In this document: piece by piece, positions 1 to 5,077 of the stretch
Numbering within the stretch: position 1 is the first letter of the stretch
Layout: each line of letters starts with the position of its first letter
Origin: Christensenella sp. UBA4263
Lineage (GTDB): Bacteria; Bacillota; Clostridia; Christensenellales; Aristaeellaceae
DNA: 5,077 nt
NCBI GenBank assembly: GCA_002395225.1
Contig: DGWH01000077.1
Location: forward strand, 1 to 5,077
Direction of reading: 5' to 3'
The notes under the pieces: model-generated
Told to the model about the DNA's origin: nothing
What the model saw: only the letters and a program-made list of their open reading frames with translations
The model's database searches: none
Program-made: the position numbers and the translations under genes

Positions 1-781
1 CCGCCCCGATGCCCGGGATGGAAAACAGCGTTTCAATGACAAAGGATCCGGTCAGCAGCGTGGCAATCAGCGGGCCGGCATAGGTAATGACCGGAATCAG
101 CGCGTTTTTCAGGGCATGGCGCGTAATGACCTGCAGCTCCGGTGTACCCTTGCTGCGGGCCAGAACCATGTAGTCCTGCCGCATGACCTCAAGGAGGCTG
201 GAGCGAACCAGACGGGCGATCATGGCAATAGGCGCCAGTGACAGGGCAATGCCGGGCATGATGTAGTGCCGCCAGGAAGAGAGGCCCACAATGGGCAGCC
301 ATCCCAGGAGCACGCCAAAGACCAGCATCATCAGGAGGGCAATCAGGAACGAGGGAACGCTGACCCCGATGGTCGAGATCACTGCCACCAGGCCGGAAAC
401 CCAGCGCTGCCGGGAGAAGGCTGAAATGGTGCCCAGCAGGATGCCCACCGTCATGGCGATGGCAAAGGCCACCAGGCCGAGGGACGCCGTCGGCCGGATG
501 CCGCCCATGATGATGTCCATCACCTCCCGGCCTTTCCGGTTCAGGGAGGTGCCGAAATCCCCGTGAATGGCATTCCGCAGATAGGTAATGTACTGAACCA
601 CCAGCGGCTTGTCCAGTCCGTACTTGGCAATGAGCTTCTCTTTCACGGCCGCCGGCAGTTTGCTGGTCTCACCGGCAAACGGGGAACCGGGAATGATGTG
701 CATCAGGAAAAACGTGATGGTGGCCAGTGCCAGCAGTGTCACGACGCCGATCAGAAGGCGCTTGAGGATGTATTTACCCAT
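1..781 (-). CDS. Peptide ABC transporter permease, OppB/DppB family (3' end cut by window edge)
   Basis: This is an inner-membrane permease subunit of a peptide/nickel-type ABC importer; it would form the translocation channel with a second permease. I translated 260 residues before the window edge; family members are usually a little over 300, so roughly the last 45 are missing. The start MGKYILKRLLIGVV gives the short basic N-terminus and first membrane helix (about residues 10-30) typical of OppB/DppB. It is followed by the family's extracytoplasmic segment, including GDFGTSL (about 74-80). Further hydrophobic segments lie near 100-121, 132-160, 172-190 and 225-250. The cytoplasmic EAA loop that docks on the ATPase is clear at about 198-231: QDYMVLARSKG, then HALKNALIPVI. 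The fragment ends in IPGIGA, a conserved family spot. Start choice: ATG at 781 lies 6 bases after GGGAGG; an in-frame ATG two codons upstream directly abuts that site and is less likely. The gene overlaps the upstream peptidase by 8 bases, so translation is probably coupled. Exact peptide specificity cannot be told. Confidence 0.95.
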   Translation of the reverse strand, partial: MGKYILKRLLIGVVTLLALATITFFLMHIIPGSPFAGETSKLPAAVKEKLIAKYGLDKPLVVQYITYLRNAIHGDFGTSLNRKGREVMDIIMGGIRPTASLGLVAFAIAMTVGILLGTISAFSRQRWVSGLVAVISTIGVSVPSFLIALLMMLVFGVLLGWLPIVGLSSWRHYIMPGIALSLAPIAMIARLVRSSLLEVMRQDYMVLARSKGTPELQVITRHALKNALIPVITYAGPLIATLLTGSFVIETLFSIPGIGA

Positions 782-2735
782 TGGCATCCTCCCTTTCCAG
801 ATACCGTTTAAACCAGGCTTCAATCTCGCTCAGACGGCGCAGCCGGTGACGGGGCTTGCCTGAACGGGACAGGGAATGATTTTCCCCCTCAAACAGACAG
901 ACCCGGGCCGGCACACCGAAGTGTTTCATGGCCGCAAACATCTGCAGACCCTGGTCGACGGTACAGTTGTAGTCCTGCAGAGAATGAATAAAGAGAATCG
1001 GCGTGCGGGCATTGGCCGCATACTTGAGCGGCGACATGTTCCACAGCGCCTCCATCCCCTGCCACGGATCCGTTCCGGACTCGTTGCGGTCAAAGGTGTG
1101 GCCGATTTCACTGGTCCCGAAGTCAGAAACCCAGTTGGAAATGCTCCGCTGACTGGCAATCGCCGCAAACCGGTCCGTATGTCCCTCGATCCAGTTGCAC
1201 ATGAATCCGCCGTAGGAACCGCCGCAGGCCCCCAGACGGGAACGGTCCGCCTCCGGGAAACAGTCAAGCGCGTGATCCAGGAACGCCATCAGGTCCTCAT
1301 AGTCAATGGTTCCGTACCGGCCGCGCAAATCTGCAAACGCCTCCCCGTACCCTTCACTGCCGCGGGGATTGCAGAAAAAGACGTAATACCCGTCGCCGCA
1401 CAGAGCCTGCATTTCATGGAAGAACGGCGTGCCATACGCGCAGCGGGGACCGCCGTGAATCTCCAGCACCGCCGGGTGCGGGCCATCCCCCTCCGGCACC
1501 AGCGCCCAGCCATCCAGCGCCAGGCCGGCCGAATTGACAAAAGGAATCCACCGGGCAGGCTGGACCTGATACCGCTCAAAATAGGCATCGTTGATGTGGG
1601 TTAGCTGTGTAAACTGCCTATCCCGCAGTGCGTAAAGCTCCACGGTCCGGTTATTTTCACATCCGGCCATGACCACGGTATCCCCCAGCGCATCAAAGGA
1701 AAAGACGGAGCCCTCCGGCCACGCCACCTCAGTGAGGCCCTCGGTTTCACTGAGCCGGTACAGGCTGCTTTGGGCCCGGCTGAGGCCGGTAAAATAGAGG
1801 TCATTGCCCACCGCCTTAATCGTACGTCCGCCGCCGTACTGAGCATCCGTCATGGGCGCCGTGCCGATGGCCAGCTCCGGCCTCCAGCGGCACACCAGTG
1901 AATCATCCGCGGGATCAAAGAGATAAACGGCCGGCATCTGTCCCATGCCCCAGGGTTTCATGTCACTCATCACAAGGGCAATCCGGCTGCCCAGGAACAC
2001 GGCCTCATCCACCCGGTACGTATCATCCGGCACCAGGGTGCGCATGTTTCCATCCGGGTCAATCAGACCGGCGGTTCCGTACAGGGACAGCATATCCTTA
2101 TACCGGTCGCCTGCAAAGAGAATCTGATCCCCCTGCACCTCAAACGAGCGGACATTCAGATACGGATCCGTCAGCTTTCTGAGTCCCTCTGCCGGGGCAT
2201 AGAGATACAGCGCATGACGGATGCGAGACACATAGCCTGCCCCGTTCGCCCAGTAAGGCAGTTCCTCAAGGACATGATAATCCGCCGCCTCCGTGCGCAT
2301 GTCCTCCGTTGCATCATCCGGCAGGGCATTCAGGTCCTCGCGGACCAGCAGCACGTACCGGTCCCCGTCCATTTTCCGGATGCCGGTCACCCGTTTGCCG
2401 ATCTCAAAGGCCCGCACCGCTTCCCCGCCGTCCAGGGAAATCCGGTAAAAGACGGTCTTTTCGCGTCCCTTTTCCGGCTTGTCCGCCTCGCCGCGGCAGC
2501 TCTCGAACAGAACGGTCCGCTCGTCCTCAAAAATCCGGATGCCCTCATGACCGGACGCGGTCAGCTGTCTGCAGGAACCGGAGGCCAGATCTGCCATGTA
2601 CAGATCGCTCAGATACGTATTTTTCTCCCGGTCCATCCGGGAAACGGTGAAAAGTGCGGTATTTCCCGCCGGGCTCAGCAGCGGATTGCTGAGAAAGCGC
2701 AGCTCGGTCAGCGAGGCAGAGGTAATTTTATCCAT
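774..2735 (-). CDS. S9 family peptidase (prolyl oligopeptidase / acylaminoacyl-peptidase-like), cytoplasmic
   Basis: This 653-residue serine peptidase belongs to the alpha/beta-hydrolase clan and probably cleaves short peptides in the cytoplasm. The N-terminal part (about 1-390) looks like the S9 beta-propeller gate, with repeated strand patterns such as YLSDLYMADLASG and VFYRISLDGGEA. The C-terminal catalytic domain (about 400-650) carries HGGP at 427-430 (near the oxyanion region) and the nucleophile motif GGSYGGFMCNW with Ser507. Asp588 (LQDYNCTVDQG) and His620 (GENHSLSRSGKPRHR) complete the expected triad. No signal peptide or membrane helix is visible, so it should stay in the cytoplasm. 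Length is normal for S9 acylaminoacyl-peptidase-type enzymes. The start ATG is 9 bases after GGAGG (2745-2749), and the protein begins MDKITSASLTELRFLSNP, typical of the group. It sits between the binding-protein and permease genes, so a role in degrading imported peptides is a reasonable inference. Whether it acts as a dipeptidyl-, acylaminoacyl- or oligopeptidase cannot be decided from sequence alone. Confidence 0.95.
   Translation of the reverse strand: MDKITSASLTELRFLSNPLLSPAGNTALFTVSRMDREKNTYLSDLYMADLASGSCRQLTASGHEGIRIFEDERTVLFESCRGEADKPEKGREKTVFYRISLDGGEAVRAFEIGKRVTGIRKMDGDRYVLLVREDLNALPDDATEDMRTEAADYHVLEELPYWANGAGYVSRIRHALYLYAPAEGLRKLTDPYLNVRSFEVQGDQILFAGDRYKDMLSLYGTAGLIDPDGNMRTLVPDDTYRVDEAVFLGSRIALVMSDMKPWGMGQMPAVYLFDPADDSLVCRWRPELAIGTAPMTDAQYGGGRTIKAVGNDLYFTGLSRAQSSLYRLSETEGLTEVAWPEGSVFSFDALGDTVVMAGCENNRTVELYALRDRQFTQLTHINDAYFERYQVQPARWIPFVNSAGLALDGWALVPEGDGPHPAVLEIHGGPRCAYGTPFFHEMQALCGDGYYVFFCNPRGSEGYGEAFADLRGRYGTIDYEDLMAFLDHALDCFPEADRSRLGACGGSYGGFMCNWIEGHTDRFAAIASQRSISNWVSDFGTSEIGHTFDRNESGTDPWQGMEALWNMSPLKYAANARTPILFIHSLQDYNCTVDQGLQMFAAMKHFGVPARVCLFEGENHSLSRSGKPRHRLRRLSEIEAWFKRYLEREDANG
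788..793 (-). promoter_or_regulatory. Ribosome binding site of the permease, inside the peptidase gene
   Basis: GGGAGG (preceded by AAA) lies within the last codons of the peptidase gene. It is 6 bases from the ATG at 781 but directly touches the in-frame ATG at 787, so it favours 781 as the start. Its position before the overlapping stop codon (774-776) suits translational coupling of the two genes. Confidence 0.75.
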
Positions 2736-2870
2736 AACAACAGGCCTCCAAATTCAATCTCACACAGGCATTTGCACCTGCGAAAACGTCAGCCGGGGCT
2801 GGCCCTTTCGCAGAGGCAATCCTGTTTCCTGAACAGACCCTGTCCATTCGCGGCAGGGCCACTCGTAAAT
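2736..2870 (-). other. Spacer between binding-protein terminator and peptidase gene
   Basis: The spacer is non-coding as far as I can see. Next to the peptidase start it holds a GGAGG ribosome binding site (2745-2749). It also contains the 36-base inverted repeat listed separately and a smaller stem at 2822-2836 (CTGTT, 5-base loop, AACAG). I looked for a -35/-10 pair reading into the peptidase and found none that is convincing. The peptidase and permease are therefore most simply transcribed by read-through from the binding-protein promoter. Confidence 0.5.
2778..2813. repeat. Symmetric 36-base interrupted inverted repeat
   Basis: Outer arms CTGCGAAA (2778-2785) and TTTCGCAG (2806-2813) are perfectly complementary over 8 bp. 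An inner pair CAGCC/GGCTG (2790-2794 and 2797-2801) is complementary over 5 bp. The two pairs are separated by 4-base internal loops of equal length on each side, giving an exactly centred structure. No T-tract follows on either strand, so it is not an ordinary intrinsic terminator. It could be an RNA hairpin protecting or structuring the peptidase leader, or a protein-binding site. The base pairing is seen directly; the role is unknown. Confidence 0.6.
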
Positions 2871-2902
2871 GGAAAACCGGGGACGTGCGAGCACGCCCCC
2901 GG
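2871..2902 (-). terminator. Intrinsic terminator after the peptide-binding-protein gene
   Basis: On the minus strand CCGGGGGCGTGC (2902-2891) pairs with GCACGTCCCCGG (2888-2877): 12 bp with a single G-U pair around a TC turn, or 11 bp with a 4-base loop. TTTT follows at 2876-2873. The hairpin begins 15 bases beyond the binding-protein stop codon. The T-tract is short, so termination may be partial and allow read-through into the peptidase and permease. The hairpin would also protect the binding-protein mRNA from 3' exonucleases. Confidence 0.8.
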
Positions 2903-2917
2903 CAGAAACCGTCGGGT

Positions 2918-4534
2918 TTACTCCATCACAACCTGGTTGAAGTTCACGGTGCCGCCCAGAGAACGGTAACCGGTGATTCCACTCTTGACCAGAACCGGAT
3001 TGGTGTAGTTGAACAGCGGGATCAGATACACGTTTTCCTTGATCAGGTAGTCCTCTGCCTCATGAAGAGCGGTGTAATACGCCTTCATGTCGGTCAGCCA
3101 GGCTGCATCCTCGATCATCTTGTTGTAGGTGGGATCATCCACGGCAGCCACGACCTGCATCTTGGTTGTCCAAAGATCCAGATACTGCTTGGCATCATCC
3201 GAGGCCACATAGCCGTAACGGGCAATTTCAAAGTCGCCCGCGTCCAGCTGATCATAGAACACGCCGGATTCAACGGCCTCAAAGGTCACGTCGATGCCCA
3301 CTGCCTGCCACATAGCCTGCAGCATGGTGGCCACGTCACCGTGGATGCCGTTGTTTGAATACTTGTAGGTGATGTGAAGCGGATTGGCGGCATCATAGCC
3401 GGCCTCGGCCAGCAGTTCCTTGGCCTTCTCGGCATCATAGGTGAGGGACAGTTCCTTGGCATCTGCCTCGGCGCGGAAGTCACCTTCCACACCGCCCACG
3501 CCGGTGGGAACATAGCCGTAAAGCGGCGGATACAGGAGCTCGCCGCCCAGGACATCCACCAGAGTAGCCCGGTCAATGGCCAGGGCCAGGGCACGGCGCA
3601 GGTTCACGTTCTTGGCCCACTCGGGAGCGGTGGAACCGGAGTTGATGGCCAGGAAGTAGTTGGAGCACTGGGGCATGACCCACAGATTCTCCGTTCCCTG
3701 ATAAGTCAGGGCCGTCTCATTGGAGGGATCCATGGCGATGTCAATTTCGCCGCTACGGAAAGCCATATCCTGTGCAGCCGGATCCGGCATGACGACGTAC
3801 TCAATGCTGCCCAGCTTCACGTCGGCCGCGCCAAAGAAGGTCTCGCTCTTCACCAGCGTGGCGCCCTCATTTTCGCCGACCTGCGTCAGGGTGTAGGGAC
3901 CGGAGGACGGATAGCCCACGGTATAGGACCAGAGCGATTCATGCTGGGGTGCAAAGTCCTCACGGACCGGCAGCCAGACGTTGCTGCCCATGAGCTTGGT
4001 CAGGTACGGGCAGGGTGCCTTGAGTGTAATCTCAAGCGTCCGGTCATCAAGGGCTTTGATGCCCACTTCGCTGGCATCCTCCTTGGTGCAGTCAAAGGTC
4101 TCGCCGGCCGCAAGGGCTTTGGCGTTGTATTCCTCGGCGCCCTTCACATAGCTGATCATGTCATAGACCGCCCAGGCATTGTCCGCGCCGTAGGAAAGGG
4201 CACGCAGATAGGAATAGACGAAATCATTTGCCGTTACCGGCTTTCCGTCGCTCCAGACCGCATCCTCCCGCAGCTTGAAGGTATACACCAGGCTGTCATC
4301 CGAAACCGTATAGGACTCGCACAGCATGTTGGTCGGATTGTTGTTTTCATCCGCCTTGAACAGGCCTGCATAGATATGCGAAAGCACATAGTTGTTGACC
4401 ACTTCGGTATTGAGTCCCGGATCCAGGGTACTGAACTGGGAACCAATCGCCACGCGCAGCGGATCCTCCGCCAGCGCGCTGACGCCTGCCAGCAGGATCA
4501 GCATGCCGACAAGCAGACACAGAATCTTTTTCAT
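2918..4534 (-). CDS. Peptide ABC transporter substrate-binding protein, family 5 (OppA/DppA type)
   Basis: This 538-residue extracytoplasmic receptor captures oligopeptides and hands them to the membrane permeases. Residues 1-22 form a signal peptide: MKK, a hydrophobic core, then ALA before ED, a good signal peptidase I site. There is no lipobox cysteine; where LAGC would be expected the sequence reads LAGV. The mature protein opens with DPLRVAIGSQFSTLDPGLNTE, and the SBP_bac_5 signature lies at about 86-112, including WSDGKPVTANDFVYSYLR at 94-111. Later family features include SSGPYTLTQ, the LRRALALAIDRATLVDVLGG helix region and the C-terminal VYLIPLFNYTNPVLVKSGI. Length is typical of OppA-like proteins. 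The start ATG is 7 bases after GGAGG (4542-4546). The gene has its own strong promoter with an overlapping palindrome, and a terminator follows it. The permease two genes downstream supports peptide import. Exact ligand (di-, tri- or oligopeptide) is not readable; related proteins bind nickel or murein peptides, which is less likely here given the OppA-like length and sequence. Confidence 0.95.
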   Translation of the reverse strand: MKKILCLLVGMLILLAGVSALAEDPLRVAIGSQFSTLDPGLNTEVVNNYVLSHIYAGLFKADENNNPTNMLCESYTVSDDSLVYTFKLREDAVWSDGKPVTANDFVYSYLRALSYGADNAWAVYDMISYVKGAEEYNAKALAAGETFDCTKEDASEVGIKALDDRTLEITLKAPCPYLTKLMGSNVWLPVREDFAPQHESLWSYTVGYPSSGPYTLTQVGENEGATLVKSETFFGAADVKLGSIEYVVMPDPAAQDMAFRSGEIDIAMDPSNETALTYQGTENLWVMPQCSNYFLAINSGSTAPEWAKNVNLRRALALAIDRATLVDVLGGELLYPPLYGYVPTGVGGVEGDFRAEADAKELSLTYDAEKAKELLAEAGYDAANPLHITYKYSNNGIHGDVATMLQAMWQAVGIDVTFEAVESGVFYDQLDAGDFEIARYGYVASDDAKQYLDLWTTKMQVVAAVDDPTYNKMIEDAAWLTDMKAYYTALHEAEDYLIKENVYLIPLFNYTNPVLVKSGITGYRSLGGTVNFNQVVME

Positions 4535-4574
4535 CTGCGAACCTCCAACATTTTATCATCAGCGGGAATGTAAT

Positions 4575-4597
4575 TTTATACATTCGGGCTGTATAAA
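4575..4597. promoter_or_regulatory. Candidate operator: 8+8 bp inverted repeat over the transcription start
   Basis: TTTATACA (4575-4582) and TGTATAAA (4590-4597) are perfect inverted copies separated by 7 bases, so the half-site centres are about 15 bp apart. The palindrome begins 4 bases downstream of the -10 box and covers the predicted start (about 4594). A repressor bound here would block RNA polymerase. I cannot assign it to a known regulator family. Alternatively, it could fold as a small hairpin at the 5' end of the mRNA, although a start at about 4594 would lose part of one arm. Confidence 0.55.
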
Positions 4598-4601
4598 TTG
4601 C

Positions 4602-4630
4602 ATTATAGTAGTTTGTCCCTTTCCCGTCAA
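4602..4630 (-). promoter_or_regulatory. SigA/sigma-70-type promoter of the peptide-binding-protein operon
   Basis: On the minus strand the -35 box is TTGACG (4630-4625, five of six consensus bases), the spacer is exactly 17 bp, and the -10 box is TATAAT (4607-4602, full consensus). A start at A4594, seven bases beyond the -10 box, would give a 5' leader of about 60 bases before the ATG at 4534. Near-consensus elements predict a strong basal promoter, consistent with an abundant binding protein and with a need for repression through the adjacent palindrome. Confidence 0.9.
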
Positions 4631-4633
4631 TAG

Positions 4634-4678
4634 AAAACAGTACCCGTTGCGCAAATTCCGCAGGGGGTACTGTTTTTT
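4634..4678 (-). terminator. Intrinsic terminator after ilvD, bidirectional in form
   Basis: AAAACAGTACCC (4634-4645) and GGGTACTGTTTT (4665-4676) are perfectly complementary over 12 bp. The intervening 19 bases can extend the hairpin through a TGCG/CGCA pairing. On the minus strand the stem ends in TTTT and terminates ilvD 43 or more bases after its stop. On the plus strand it ends in six Ts (4673-4678), so it could also stop transcription coming from the left. The T-tract end is 3 bases from the next promoter's -35 box. Confidence 0.88.
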
Positions 4679-4692
4679 GCCATGTGCATTTC

Positions 4693-4711
4693 CGGATCTG
4701 CGTTTGATCCG
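4693..4711. repeat. Small hairpin between ilvD stop and its terminator
   Basis: CGGATC (4693-4698) and GATCCG (4706-4711) are perfectly complementary with a 7-base loop. The hairpin lies 9 bases beyond the ilvD stop codon and before the main terminator. It has no T-tract of its own. It may simply add structure to the mRNA 3' end, or it may be chance, since a 6-bp stem is not rare. Confidence 0.35.
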
Positions 4712-4720
4712 ATGCCGGGA

Positions 4721-5077
4721 TTACTCCACGACGGCTCCCTTGTTGGCAGAGGAAACCAGCTTCGCATAGCGGGCCAGGTAACCTTTGGTCACATTGGGCG
4801 GCGGGCAGACCCATTTTGCCCGGCGCTCGGCCAGCGTTGCCTCGTCCACTTTCAGTTCAAGCCGTCCCTCGGGAATGTTGATGGAGATGATATCCCCTTC
4901 TTCCACCAGGCCGATGACGCCGCCGCTGGCTGCCTCAGGCGACACGTGGCCAATGGCCGCGCCGCGGGTGGCGCCGGAGAAGCGTCCGTCGGTAATCAGG
5001 GCCACTTCCTTGTCAAGACCCATACCGCAGATGGCAGAGGTCGGAGAGAGCATCTCGCGCATGCCGGGGCCGCCTTT
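4721..5077 (-). CDS. ilvD: Dihydroxy-acid dehydratase, C-terminal part (5' end cut by window edge)
   Basis: IlvD dehydrates 2,3-dihydroxy-3-methylbutanoate and its methylpentanoate homologue to the 2-keto acids that precede valine, leucine and isoleucine. It is a cytoplasmic iron-sulfur enzyme. The window holds 118 codons plus stop, in frame from the edge; the complete family is about 550-570 residues, so about the last fifth is present. The conserved C-terminal signature is continuous: KGGPGMREMLSPTSAICGMGL, then LITDGRFSGATRG, GHVSPEAASGG, and the ending TKGYLARYAKLVSSANKGAV. The serine in GRFSG (codon 4976-4978) matches the residue proposed as catalytic base in the family. The cluster-binding cysteines would lie further upstream and cannot be checked. 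The ending SSANKGAV, rather than sugar-acid dehydratase (EDD or xylonate) sequence, supports IlvD. It is separated from the peptide operon by a terminator and is not functionally tied to it except through amino-acid supply. Confidence 0.96.
   Translation of the reverse strand, partial: KGGPGMREMLSPTSAICGMGLDKEVALITDGRFSGATRGAAIGHVSPEAASGGVIGLVEEGDIISINIPEGRLELKVDEATLAERRAKWVCPPPNVTKGYLARYAKLVSSANKGAVVE

Noticed and set aside
291..566. 91-codon plus-strand frame within the permease region
   Set aside because: It is antisense to the continuous OppB/DppB-type reading frame that includes conserved membrane helices; the composition (Met, Arg, Pro rich) is artefactual.
876..1604. 242-codon plus-strand open frame opposite the peptidase catalytic domain
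   Set aside because: It is antisense to highly conserved catalytic motifs and has the Arg/Pro/Val-rich composition of a shadow frame.
2736..2870. Separate promoter for the peptidase gene
   Set aside because: The best weak pairings (for example TTCGCA upstream of GATTGAAT) have poor -10 matches or wrong spacing; none is better than chance.
2214..2969. 251-codon plus-strand open frame opposite the peptidase start and spacer
   Set aside because: It is rich in Arg, Pro, Gln and His with no domain, and mostly antisense to the peptidase propeller. It also runs through the terminator hairpin.
3374..4573. Long open frame (399 codons) on the plus strand opposite the peptide-binding-protein gene
   Set aside because: Its translation (glycine- and histidine-rich, no recognisable domain) is what the antisense of a GC-biased real gene gives. 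The minus-strand gene has a full family match, promoter, ribosome binding site and terminator.
4535..4594. Possible riboswitch or attenuator in the receptor 5' leader
   Set aside because: The leader is only about 60 bases and AT-rich, without the conserved core of any riboswitch I know and without a terminator-like hairpin before the start codon.
4347..4814. 155-codon minus-strand frame spanning the ilvD end, terminator, promoter and receptor start
   Set aside because: It is out of frame with both ilvD and the receptor gene and crosses a strong terminator and promoter. Its apparent sequence is frame-shifted from both genes.

Overview
The window is an ordinary-looking stretch of bacterial chromosome with moderately high GC (my estimate by eye is in the mid to upper 50s percent). 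Every supported gene lies on the minus strand. Strong GGAGG ribosome binding sites, a near-consensus SigA/sigma-70 promoter and hairpin-plus-T-tract terminators suggest a Firmicutes/Clostridia-type organism, possibly from the gut. This is inference from style only, since no taxonomic marker is present.

Reading in the direction of transcription (right to left): the C-terminal 118 codons of dihydroxy-acid dehydratase (ilvD, branched-chain amino acid synthesis) enter from the right edge and stop at 4721. A strong stem-loop terminator follows (4634-4678). Only three bases beyond its T-tract is the -35 box of a strong promoter (TTGACG, 17 bp, TATAAT; 4602-4630). A perfect 8+8 bp inverted repeat (4575-4597) sits over the predicted transcription start and is a candidate operator. 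This promoter drives a family 5 peptide-binding protein (2918-4534; OppA/DppA type). The binding-protein gene is followed by an intrinsic terminator (2871-2902), then a 135-base spacer containing a symmetric 36-base inverted repeat (2778-2813). Next come a cytoplasmic S9 prolyl-oligopeptidase-family peptidase (774-2735) and, overlapping it by 8 bases, an OppB/DppB-type peptide permease (1-781) that runs off the left edge.

The left three genes read as one peptide-utilisation operon: the binding protein captures external peptides, the permease (with a second permease and ATPases presumably encoded beyond the left edge) imports them, and the peptidase hydrolyses them in the cytoplasm. The terminator after the binding-protein gene would give excess binding protein over the downstream genes, a common arrangement in ABC importers. 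I see no phage, CRISPR, transposon, RNA gene or clearly novel system. The points most worth a second look are the palindrome at the start site, the peptidase gene placed inside the transporter operon behind the terminator, the unexplained 36-base inverted repeat, and a binding-protein signal peptide that lacks a lipobox cysteine.
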